A stretch of 64,000 bases of DNA from Lachnospiraceae bacterium MD329 (GTDB lineage Bacteria > Bacillota > Clostridia > UBA1381). This document shows positions 33,067-40,399 of this stretch, piece after piece (the first letter of the stretch is position 1; every line of letters starts with the position of its first letter). The notes beneath the pieces were generated by a model that was given only the letters and a program-made list of their open reading frames with translations, had not been told where the DNA came from and ran no database searches. The stretch lies in the NCBI GenBank assembly GCA_010206265.1, contig VIQV01000029.1:206122-270121 (forward strand), read 5' to 3'. Made by a program: the position numbers and the translations under genes.

Positions 33067-34083
33067 TTATGCAAGTTCTGCGAAATACTTAATTGTTCTT
33101 ACCATCTGTGATGTGTATGAATTCTCGTTATCATACCAAGAAACAACCTGTACTTCGTAAAGACCGTCACCAATCGGAGCAACCATTGTCTGAGTTGAGT
33201 CAAACAATGAACCAAATCTCATACCAACGATATCTGATGAAACGATTTCATCTGTATTATAACCGAATGATTCGTTTGACGCAGCCTTCATTGCAGCGTT
33301 GATACCGTCAACAGTAACATCATTACCCTTAACAACTGCTGTAAGAATTGTTGTTGAACCTGTAGGAGTCGGAACTCTCTGAGCAGCGCCGATAAGCTTA
33401 CCGTTAAGCTCAGGAATTACAAGACCGATAGCCTTAGCCGCACCTGTTGAGTTAGGAACAATATTTACAGCTGCTGCTCTTGAACGTCTTAAATCGCCTT
33501 TTCTCTGAGGACCGTCAAGTGTCATCTGGTCACCTGTATAAGCGTGGATTGTGCACATAATACCTGACTGGATAGGTGCGTACTTGTTAAGAGCGTCAGC
33601 CATAGGAGCCAGACAGTTTGTTGTACAAGATGCTGCTGAAATGATTGTATCATCAGCCTTCAATGCATTGTGGTTTACATTGTAAACGATTGTCGGAAGG
33701 TCATTTCCTGCCGGAGCTGAAATAACTACTTTCTTTGCACCTGCATTAATATGAGCCTGTGCCTTATCCTTTGATGTATAGAATCCTGAACACTCAAGAA
33801 CAACATCTACATCAAGCTGTCCCCAAGGACAATTGTTAGCGTCAGGGAATGCATAAATCTTGATTTCCTTACCGTCAACTGTGATTGAATCTTCACCTGC
33901 TGTTACCTTATCAGCTTTTTCATACTTACCCTGTGATGAATCGTACTTTAAAAGATGAGCTAACATCTTAGGGCTTGTAAGGTCGTTGATAGCGACAACT
34001 TCATAACCCTCTGCACCGAACATCTGTCTGAATGCCAAACGTCCGATACGTCCGAATCCATTGATTGCAACTTTAACTGCCAT
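33067..34083 (-). CDS. gap: Glyceraldehyde-3-phosphate dehydrogenase, type I
   Basis: This glycolytic enzyme converts glyceraldehyde 3-phosphate, phosphate and NAD to 1,3-bisphosphoglycerate. The NAD fold starts [18 protein letters not shown], and the active-site motif [12 protein letters not shown] places Cys153 as nucleophile. Further motifs are [16 protein letters not shown] and [16 protein letters not shown]. Its 338 residues are normal. AGGAGG precedes the ATG. It is a single-gene unit, separate from pgk and tpiA, which are 20 kb to the right. Confidence 0.97.
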   Translation of the reverse strand: MAVKVAINGFGRIGRLAFRQMFGAEGYEVVAINDLTSPKMLAHLLKYDSSQGKYEKADKVTAGEDSITVDGKEIKIYAFPDANNCPWGQLDVDVVLECSGFYTSKDKAQAHINAGAKKVVISAPAGNDLPTIVYNVNHNALKADDTIISAASCTTNCLAPMADALNKYAPIQSGIMCTIHAYTGDQMTLDGPQRKGDLRRSRAAAVNIVPNSTGAAKAIGLVIPELNGKLIGAAQRVPTPTGSTTILTAVVKGNDVTVDGINAAMKAASNESFGYNTDEIVSSDIVGMRFGSLFDSTQTMVAPIGDGLYEVQVVSWYDNENSYTSQMVRTIKYFAELA

Positions 34084-34142
34084 TTTTGTTTCCTCCTAAA
34101 AAATATATATATTTTTCTGGGCATTTTAACCCGTATGACTAT

Positions 34143-34171
34143 ATTTTACCTCAAAAATCAAAAATATACAA
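34143..34171 (-). promoter_or_regulatory. Promoter of gap
   Basis: On the reverse strand TTGTAT (34166-34171) and TAAAAT (34143-34148) are 17 bases apart, about 55 bases before the gap start codon. Confidence 0.5.
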
Positions 34172-34270
34172 GTCCCTTTGTTAAATTCGTGTCATTTTAT
34201 TGCCGAATTATCTCTTTTGCACAAAAACTTTCCGTTTTATATGCTCTTTTTTTGGAAAAGGGCATACTCC

Positions 34271-34299
34271 TTGACATAATACCTATTATTTGGTATTAT
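34271..34299 (+). promoter_or_regulatory. Promoter of the dlt-type operon with an overlapping palindrome
   Basis: TTGACA (34271-34276) and TATTAT (34294-34299) are 17 bases apart. The inverted repeat AATACC (34278-34283) / GGTATT (34292-34297) fills the spacer and overlaps the -10 box, which would suit a repressor site. Confidence 0.6.
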
Positions 34300-34348
34300 A
34301 TAATTAGTAAGAATTGTGCCGGTGCAAGACGGCGGAACGGAGATTATT

Positions 34349-35893
34349 ATGGTACATCTGAACAGCGCGGTCAGGCTTTTGGACAAAGCTGCCGAAAAAT
34401 ACAATGACAAAACCGCAATTGCAGACGAATGGGGTGAAATTTCGTTCGCAGAACTGCAAAAACAGGGTAAATCTGTCGGAACTGCAATTATCAACGCAGA
34501 CGCAGAAGGATATATGCCATCTCCCGTAATGGTATATCTTAAAAAAAGTATTTCGTGTATCGTCTGTTTTATGGGCGCAATGTACAGCGCAAACCCGTAT
34601 GTACCTACCGCCTACGATATGCCAGCCAACAGAATACAGAAAATCGTGGACAGCCTTCAGGGCAGAGGTCATATAATAACAGACGCCAACGGTCTGGAAA
34701 CATTGAAAACAATGGATATTCCCGAAACAATATCTATTCACGTATATGAAGAAATCATAAAAACCGAGGCAGATAACGTACTGGTGGAAAAAACACTTTC
34801 CTCCGCTATTGATACAGACCCGATTTATATAATGTTCACTTCGGGTTCCACAGGAGCGCCCAAGGGTGTGACTGTACCGCACAGGGGAGTTATTGACTAC
34901 GCAATGTGGGTAGCAAAAACTTTCGGCATTGATAAAACGTCCGTACTCGGCAATCAGGCGCCGTTTTATTTTGATAACTCAATATTTGATATATATTCGT
35001 GCCTTCTGACAGGCGCAAAAATGGTCATAATTCCGGAAACACTGTTTATGTTCCCTGTAAAACTGCCGGAATTTGTCCGTGATAACGACATTACAACAAT
35101 TTTCTGGGTACCTACAGTTATGATTAACGTTGCAAATTCGGGCGTACTGTCTGAAATTGAACTTCCAAAGCTTGAAAATGTGGTATTCTGCGGTGAAGTT
35201 ATGCCGAATACACAGCTTAACATATGGCGTAAGGCGCAGCCGCACTGTACCTATGCGAATCTGTACGGACCGACGGAAATTTCCGACGTATGTACCTATT
35301 ATATAGCGGACAGACCGTTTAAGGACAGCGACCCGCTCCCCATAGGCAGAGCGTGCGAAAATATGCGTATTATAATCCTTAACGAACAAAACGAAATAGC
35401 AAAAACAAACGAACAGGGCGAAATTTGTGTAATCGGTACTGGCGTGTCGCTCGGTTACTGGAACAATCCCGAAATTACTCAAAAAGCGTTTATGCAGAAC
35501 CCTGTAAATCCCTACTACGAGGAACGTATCTACCGTACGGGCGACCTCGCTTTTATAGACGACGAAGGACTGATTATCTATCTTGGACGCAAGGATAATC
35601 AAGTTAAAGTCAAGGGAAACAGAATTGAGCTTGGAGAAATTGAAAACGCGGCAATGTGCGTAGACGGCGTAAAGGGCGCGTGCGCGGTATTTGACGAGAA
35701 CAAACAGCAGATTGTACTGTTTGTGGAAAGTCAGACAGATTTTAAGCTCCGTAAAATGAATCTGGAACTTAAAAAATATATACCAAATTATATGCTGCCG
35801 TCGGGACTTATCGTAATGGACAAGTTCCCTCACACGGCAAATGATAAAATAGACCGCGTTACATTAAAAAACAGTCTTAAAACGGAGGCATAA
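34349..35893 (+). CDS. DltA-like amino-acid adenylating ligase, first copy
   Basis: A 514-residue adenylate-forming enzyme. The phosphate-binding loop is MFTSGSTGAPKGVTV, with NLYGPTE and YRTGDLAFIDDEGLIIYLGR as later core motifs. The catalytic lysine is expected in HTANDKIDRVTL at the C-terminus. In dlt operons DltA activates D-alanine with ATP and loads it onto the carrier protein DltC. Start ATG 34349 follows ACGGAG. It ends one base before the second ligase. The A-domain core around FYFDNSIFDIYSCLLTGAKM differs from typical DltA, so the amino acid cannot be confirmed. Confidence 0.82.
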   Translation: MVHLNSAVRLLDKAAEKYNDKTAIADEWGEISFAELQKQGKSVGTAIINADAEGYMPSPVMVYLKKSISCIVCFMGAMYSANPYVPTAYDMPANRIQKIVDSLQGRGHIITDANGLETLKTMDIPETISIHVYEEIIKTEADNVLVEKTLSSAIDTDPIYIMFTSGSTGAPKGVTVPHRGVIDYAMWVAKTFGIDKTSVLGNQAPFYFDNSIFDIYSCLLTGAKMVIIPETLFMFPVKLPEFVRDNDITTIFWVPTVMINVANSGVLSEIELPKLENVVFCGEVMPNTQLNIWRKAQPHCTYANLYGPTEISDVCTYYIADRPFKDSDPLPIGRACENMRIIILNEQNEIAKTNEQGEICVIGTGVSLGYWNNPEITQKAFMQNPVNPYYEERIYRTGDLAFIDDEGLIIYLGRKDNQVKVKGNRIELGEIENAAMCVDGVKGACAVFDENKQQIVLFVESQTDFKLRKMNLELKKYIPNYMLPSGLIVMDKFPHTANDKIDRVTLKNSLKTEA

Positions 35894-35894
35894 T

Positions 35895-37427
35895 ATGGAA
35901 CCCCTAATGCAAAGCGCCGTATGTCTATTAGACCGCGCGGCGGAAAAGTTTAAAGATAAAACGGTATTTGAGGATAAAGACGGTAAAATCTCATTCGAAG
36001 AATTACGCGTGAAAAGCCGCCAAACAGCGAGCGGACTTATGCAAAACGTTATGACCGGCAGAAAATCACCTGTAATTGTGTATCTTCCGAAAAGTATCAA
36101 TTCAATAATAAGCTTTATGGCGTCGCTTTACAGCGCCTCACCGTATGTACCGATTGATTACGCAATTCCGCTTGCTCGTATGGAGAGAACAGTCGAAAAT
36201 CTTAACCCAACTGCGATTATTACAGACGAGACAGGCAGGGATACGCTTGCGCCGTTAAATCTTAATACCAAAATACTTATATTTGATGATTTGGTTAAAC
36301 ATACAATTGATGATAAGTCTATAGAACACGCGCAAAATAACGTATGCGACCTCGACCCTGCATATATTATGTATACATCAGGCTCAACGGGAGTACCTAA
36401 GGGTGTTACAATATCAAACAGAGGTGTGCTTGATTATATTGAATGGATTGCCGATACTTTTCCCGTTGACAGCAACAGTATAATCGGAATGCAGTCGGCA
36501 TTTCATTTTGACAATTCGGTGTTTGATATGTACACCGCATTCTACACGGGCGCAAAAACAATGATTATTCCTGAAATACTGTTTATGTACCCTGAAAAAC
36601 TGATGGATTATATGCTCGAAAGCAAGATTTCGTGTATATTCTGGGTACCGACTGTTATGATAAGCGTAGCAAACGGCGGTGTATTGGAGAAAACCCCGTT
36701 ACCCGATCTGAAACTTATAATGTTTGCAGGAGAGGTTATGCCGAATACACAGCTTAATATTTGGAGAAAAAACCTTCCCGACTGTATGTATGTCAATATG
36801 TACGGACCTACCGAGGCAACTGACATAGCCACTTATTATATTGTAGACCGTGAATTTGAAAATCACGAAACACTGCCTATCGGTAAGGTATGCGCGAATA
36901 TGCGCGCACTTATTTTAAATGACGAAAATCAACAGTGTAAAACGGGCGAACAGGGTGAATTATGCATAAGCGGTACGGGTATTGCGCTCGGTTACTGGAA
37001 CGCGCCTGATATTACTGAAAAAGCGTTTGTACAAAATCCGCTTAATTCCAAATATCACGACAGAATTTACCGTACAGGCGACCTTGTATATGAAAATGAA
37101 GAAGGTAATATAATCTTCATAGGCAGAAAAGACAGCCAGATAAAACTCCGCGGAAACAGGATTGAACTTGGCGATTTGGAAAGCGCCGCGGCTACTGTTG
37201 ACGGCGCGGATAGTGTCTGCGCGCTTTTTGACGCTGACAGACAGAAAATTGTTTTGTTTATAGAAACATCTGTTGAAATCAACGCAAGAAAATTCAAAAC
37301 GGAATTAAAAAAATATGTCCCTGCATATATGGTTCCGTCACGAATTGTTACAATTAATAAATTCCCTCACACGCCCAGCGGCAAAATTGACCGCGTAGGG
37401 CTAAGAAAAGAATATATTGAGGGATAA
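35895..37427 (+). CDS. DltA-like amino-acid adenylating ligase, second copy
   Basis: A 510-residue paralogue of the preceding protein with the same layout: MYTSGSTGVPKGVTI, NMYGPTEATD, YRTGDLVYENEEGNIIFIGR and a C-terminal lysine motif HTPSGKIDRVGL. Both copies look intact, since each has the complete set of core motifs, so this is a tandem duplication with divergence and not a split gene. The two may load different substrates, or act as subunits. CGGAGG precedes its ATG and 25 bases separate its stop from dltC. Confidence 0.85.
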   Translation: MEPLMQSAVCLLDRAAEKFKDKTVFEDKDGKISFEELRVKSRQTASGLMQNVMTGRKSPVIVYLPKSINSIISFMASLYSASPYVPIDYAIPLARMERTVENLNPTAIITDETGRDTLAPLNLNTKILIFDDLVKHTIDDKSIEHAQNNVCDLDPAYIMYTSGSTGVPKGVTISNRGVLDYIEWIADTFPVDSNSIIGMQSAFHFDNSVFDMYTAFYTGAKTMIIPEILFMYPEKLMDYMLESKISCIFWVPTVMISVANGGVLEKTPLPDLKLIMFAGEVMPNTQLNIWRKNLPDCMYVNMYGPTEATDIATYYIVDREFENHETLPIGKVCANMRALILNDENQQCKTGEQGELCISGTGIALGYWNAPDITEKAFVQNPLNSKYHDRIYRTGDLVYENEEGNIIFIGRKDSQIKLRGNRIELGDLESAAATVDGADSVCALFDADRQKIVLFIETSVEINARKFKTELKKYVPAYMVPSRIVTINKFPHTPSGKIDRVGLRKEYIEG

Positions 37428-37452
37428 ACTTATATAAAAAGGAGACATAAAA

Positions 37453-37698
37453 ATGGAAGAAATCAAGGACAAGCTCAGAGCTTTTATACAGGAGAAATTT
37501 GAAATTGACAACGACCCCGATTTTACAGACGACGTACATCTGTTTAACGAAGGTTTTGTAGATTCCTTCGGCGCGGTTGAAATAATACATTTTATTGAAC
37601 AAACCTATAATATTGAAATAACTCAGAAGGATATTACTCTTTATCCTATGAACACAATTGATGAAATTGCAGAGGTTGTAGAGAGTAAATTATCATAA
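37453..37698 (+). CDS. dltC: D-alanyl carrier protein
   Basis: An 81-residue acyl-carrier-type protein. The phosphopantetheine attachment site is Ser38 in EGFVDSFGAVEI. The rest forms the usual acidic four-helix bundle. In dlt systems the carrier receives the activated amino acid from the ligase and passes it to DltB. AAAGGAG precedes the ATG. Its position between the ligases and the MBOAT gene is the classical one. Confidence 0.92.
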   Translation: MEEIKDKLRAFIQEKFEIDNDPDFTDDVHLFNEGFVDSFGAVEIIHFIEQTYNIEITQKDITLYPMNTIDEIAEVVESKLS

Positions 37699-37716
37699 AT
37701 CAAAGGGGCAGAATAA

Positions 37717-38865
37717 ATGTGGTATCTTGAAACTGACATTCTGCTGAGGCTTTTAATGGCAACAGGCTGTATGCTGCTGATTTCGGGACTTTCACGGCTG
37801 ATTCTGAAAAAAGATATCGGCCCAAAGGTACTGATTTTAGCCAGTATAGCGGTAATTGCCTATGTATCGCCGCAGCTTGCACTGTTCAGCGTCGGCTATT
37901 CGCTTATAACATTTTTACTCGCGAGGATTTTGAAACTGCTGAAAAAGACACGTCGGGTCTTTTTTGTGTTATTCAGTATTATCTGTACAATACCTTTCTT
38001 TTACGGAAGAATAAACGGCTTTTTCCCGCAGTTACCCGTAATAATCGTGTTTATAGGTATATCATATCATATGCTGAAAGCTATAGACGTAATGTATTTC
38101 GTATATTATGCGGATATGGAGATTCCTTTTCTGACATATATGAACTATATGCTGTTCTTCCCAACGTTTACATCAGGACCGATTTTCCGTTACAGGGACT
38201 TCCAGAAAGTTTTTAACAAGCCCGTACCTCTTACAACAGACAGGTTTATAATGTATGTAAAGCGGTTTATAAAAGGAATGTTCAAAAAAATGGTTGTTCT
38301 TTATTTTGTCAGCACATTTTTTACGTTTCTTCTGGGACTGGAAAAGCATTGGTATATCAGCCTTTTAATTGTTATTTTCAGCTATCTGTTTTTATATTTC
38401 GACCTGTCGGGTTACAGCGATATTGCTATTGCGACAGGCTCGGTAATGGGATATACCGTACCTGAAAACTTCCGTAAACCGTGGGCGGCGGCGTCATTTA
38501 CTCAGTTCTGGCGTAACTGGCACATTACCTTGTCCGACTGGGTCAGAGAACATATTTTTGTTGTGCTGAACGGTAAAAAACTCGGAAGACTTGCCTCTGC
38601 CGGAATGGGTTTTTTGGTTATGTTTATAATGGAAATGTGGCACGGCTTTACACTGCCGTACATATTCGGCGGTGTTTACAACGGTTTATGTCTGGGACTT
38701 GAAAATCTTTTCGGACTTACTACAGTTGACAAACGTAAAATGAAAAAACCCGTCTACATTATCCGCTGTATTATAGTAAACGGTTTATTTGCATTAAATA
38801 CACTGCTTATGACGGTTACTCCTACACAATTGATTGATGTATTAGGAGGATTTATAAAGCTATGA
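37717..38865 (+). CDS. dltB: MBOAT O-acyltransferase DltB
   Basis: A 382-residue multi-pass membrane protein of the MBOAT family. Features are FPTFTSGPIFRYRDFQK, then FDLSGYSDIAIATGSVMGYTVPENF and FWRNWHITLSDWVREHIFV. The catalytic histidine is expected in EMWHGFTLPYIFGGVYNGL. DltB takes the aminoacyl group from the carrier protein across or into the membrane for transfer to teichoic acid. AAAGGGG precedes the ATG. The stop overlaps the next start by 4 bases, indicating coupled translation. Confidence 0.93.
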   Translation: MWYLETDILLRLLMATGCMLLISGLSRLILKKDIGPKVLILASIAVIAYVSPQLALFSVGYSLITFLLARILKLLKKTRRVFFVLFSIICTIPFFYGRINGFFPQLPVIIVFIGISYHMLKAIDVMYFVYYADMEIPFLTYMNYMLFFPTFTSGPIFRYRDFQKVFNKPVPLTTDRFIMYVKRFIKGMFKKMVVLYFVSTFFTFLLGLEKHWYISLLIVIFSYLFLYFDLSGYSDIAIATGSVMGYTVPENFRKPWAAASFTQFWRNWHITLSDWVREHIFVVLNGKKLGRLASAGMGFLVMFIMEMWHGFTLPYIFGGVYNGLCLGLENLFGLTTVDKRKMKKPVYIIRCIIVNGLFALNTLLMTVTPTQLIDVLGGFIKL

Positions 38866-39725
38866 AAAAGATTGCGGTAATAATTGCGGTTGTGCTGATG
38901 ATTGCGGTAAGTGACTTGGCGCTGACGTATAATAATTTTATAAAAGACAGTGATTATTTTATAAAAAACGACTTTGAAATAACCCAGAACCACCACCCCG
39001 AAAAAATATGGGACAAGGTGTTTTTCGGTAACAGTGTCGTTATTTCCTCATACATAGAGGAACAAAGTCAATCGGAGTATATAAATCTCGGCTTGGATTA
39101 CGGCGTCGTTACAGACCTGTGGAAAATGATAGAAATGCGTCATATAAATATCGGTTCGGAACTTGTTATAGGTCTGAATTATCTTACGCTGTATGACGAA
39201 TTTGAAACAAATCCAACTTACATCTGGCACAAACAGCCGTATGTACCGTATGCATATTTTGAACGCGACAGATTTTATCCGTTAATAACGGACGGCTTTG
39301 ACAAGCTGTTAAACGGTCAGAATCCTCTGCCGTTTAAATATCTGCCTCAGGAAAAGCACGTTTACCACGGCGCGCTGTCGGACAGTGCGCTTGACGATAC
39401 TTTAAAACGCTACGAGGAGGAATTTTTCAACCAGCCAATTGAAAAGTTCCAAAATAACCTTTCAGCGCTTGAAAAAGTGATTGAATACTGCAATAAAAAC
39501 AATATACAGGTAAGAGCGGTATGGATGCCGTGGAATCCAAAGTATGAAAAACCTTCGCTGTCAAATGAAGTACGTGCGGCGGCGGAACAGATTTTTAACC
39601 GATACGGTGTTGAAATGCTGAATCTTGAGGACGAACTGCCCTCGGAATATTTTTACGACACGGGACATCTTAATTATGATGTGGGTTCACCGAGATTTAC
39701 GGAAATTCTGGACAAATGGTTATAA
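38862..39725 (+). CDS. DltD-like SGNH-fold membrane protein
   Basis: A 287-residue protein with an N-terminal membrane anchor (about 4-21) and an exterior domain. DKVFFGNSVVISSY (about 51-64) supplies the Ser of an SGNH/GDSL-type site, and YDTGHLNYDVGSPRF near the end supplies the Asp-x-x-His pair. Its location directly after dltB fits DltD, which assists transfer of D-alanine to lipoteichoic acid. It is shorter than most DltD proteins (around 400 residues) and sequence similarity beyond the motifs is not obvious, so the assignment rests on context and fold. Confidence 0.75.
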   Translation: MKKIAVIIAVVLMIAVSDLALTYNNFIKDSDYFIKNDFEITQNHHPEKIWDKVFFGNSVVISSYIEEQSQSEYINLGLDYGVVTDLWKMIEMRHINIGSELVIGLNYLTLYDEFETNPTYIWHKQPYVPYAYFERDRFYPLITDGFDKLLNGQNPLPFKYLPQEKHVYHGALSDSALDDTLKRYEEEFFNQPIEKFQNNLSALEKVIEYCNKNNIQVRAVWMPWNPKYEKPSLSNEVRAAAEQIFNRYGVEMLNLEDELPSEYFYDTGHLNYDVGSPRFTEILDKWL

Positions 39726-39736
39726 CGGAGGTTATT

Positions 39737-39844
39737 ATGAAAGCTCTGAAAAGTATAGGTATATTTTTACTGTATCTTGCAATGTTCATTCTTGTGTGTA
39801 TCTTTTTTACAGGCAACGGAACATTTATATATGAGGCATTTTAA
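39737..39844 (+). CDS. dltX: DltX-like small membrane protein
   Basis: A 35-residue protein starting at ATG 39737 behind ACGGAGG. Residues 7-25 are one membrane helix (IGIFLLYLAMFILVCIFFT), and the C-terminus is GNGTFIYEAF. DltX proteins are about 50 residues, with one helix and a conserved C-terminal end of the type FIYNEF, which docks at DltB and carries the aminoacyl group during transfer. The match of FIYEAF, the membrane helix and the position in the operon are convincing. DltX usually comes first in dlt operons. Here it is last. Confidence 0.8.
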   Translation: MKALKSIGIFLLYLAMFILVCIFFTGNGTFIYEAF

Positions 39845-39858
39845 TTAATTAAGCAGTT

Positions 39859-39978
39859 AACGGAGGGCAGAATGAGAGAACCCCCGCTGTAAAACGGGGG
39901 TTCAATGCAACAAAAATCAATATGTTCCTTATTCAATTGTAATGTAAGCCGACATACTTACGTTCTCTGCCCTCCTTT
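39859..39978 (-). repeat. Conserved core, copy B
   Basis: A 120-base element bounded by the perfect inverted repeats GGAGGGCAGA (39862-39871) and TCTGCCCTCC (39966-39975). Its right-hand 49 bases (39930-39978) are the exact reverse complement of the 5' part of copies A and C. It also holds the hairpin GAACCCCCG/CGGGGGTTC (39878-39886 and 39895-39903). Full terminal repeats here and in copy C suggest the original unit length. Confidence 0.75.
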
Positions 39979-39983
39979 AACAA

Positions 39984-40141
39984 TAAAAAAGCGTTGCCTA
40001 AGCAACGCATAAAAATGCGATACTTAGGTTGTCGCCAAACAGACCATTATCTTTGCATAAATACACCAAGATTAAGTATCACATTTTTTACAAAAAAAAT
40101 GATGTACTTTATGCAAATTAAGTATTAAAGTCTGTTTGGCA
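39984..40141 (-). ncRNA. Predicted structured RNA B2
   Basis: About 158 bases on the reverse strand. Its 5' arm GCCAAACAGAC (40130-40140) pairs perfectly with GTCTGTTTGGC (40034-40044). Inside, TTTGCATAAA can pair with TTTATGCAAA, or CATCATTTTTT with AAAAAATGTG, giving alternative inner stems. It ends with the terminator GCGTTGC/GCAACGC (39991-40008) followed by TTTTTT. No open frame with a ribosome binding site. Function unknown. Confidence 0.62.
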
Positions 40142-40147
40142 TATATT

Positions 40148-40176
40148 ATTATAACACATTTCCTGTTTTTTGTAAA
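40148..40176 (-). promoter_or_regulatory. Promoter of predicted RNA B2
   Basis: On the reverse strand TTTACA (40171-40176) and TATAAT (40148-40153) are 17 bases apart, with the context TGTGTTATAATAAT shared with locus C. Confidence 0.7.
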
Positions 40177-40185
40177 GATAAAAAA

Positions 40186-40348
40186 CAAAAAATGCGCGGT
40201 TGAAACCGCGCATAAAAAAACAACACGGCTTCAACTTTTGCGTAATATTTTCATCAAATAACTCAAGATTTTCAGTAATATTAATCAAAGCCTATGTTTT
40301 TTTCAACATAAACCGAAAACATCAAGTTATTAAAAATATTACGCAAGA
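40186..40348 (-). ncRNA. Predicted structured RNA B1
   Basis: About 163 bases on the reverse strand. The closing stem TTGCGTAATATTTT (40333-40346) pairs perfectly over 14 bases with AAAATATTACGCAA (40238-40251). AATAACT and AGTTATT form an inner stem. The apical part carries ACATAGGCTTTG (40286-40297), identical to RNA A2. After the domain come TTGAAGCCGTGTTG, also as in A2, and the terminator ATGCGCGGTT-TC-AACCGCGCAT with a T-run (40192-40213). Confidence 0.65.
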
Positions 40349-40350
40349 TT

Positions 40351-40379
40351 ATTATACCATATTAACTCATATTTGTAAA
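40351..40379 (-). promoter_or_regulatory. Promoter of predicted RNA B1
   Basis: On the reverse strand TTTACA (40374-40379) and TATAAT (40351-40356) are 17 bases apart. It diverges from the lipoprotein gene starting at 40400. Confidence 0.68.
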
Positions 40380-40399
40380 GATATAAAAAGGAGAAAATT

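Larger units (their letters stand above)
39845..40399 (-). other. Non-coding locus B: conserved core plus two RNA genes
   Basis: A 555-base gap between the dlt operon and the lipoprotein gene. On the reverse strand it holds predicted RNA B1 (40186-40348), predicted RNA B2 (39984-40141) and then the conserved core (39859-39978), in the same order as loci A and C. No coding sequence is supported. Confidence 0.75.

Noticed and set aside
34979..35833. 284-residue reading frame antisense to the first ligase gene
   Set aside because: The forward strand has an unambiguous adenylation enzyme. The reverse frame has no ribosome binding site and no recognisable domain.
34316..37427. Second ligase as a frameshifted or split copy of the first
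   Set aside because: Both frames are full length with complete motif sets, a start with a ribosome binding site each, and clear divergence.
39859..40379. Loci A, B and C as CRISPR arrays
   Set aside because: There are no regularly spaced direct repeats with unique spacers and no cas genes. The repeated parts are promoters, loops and inverted repeats.
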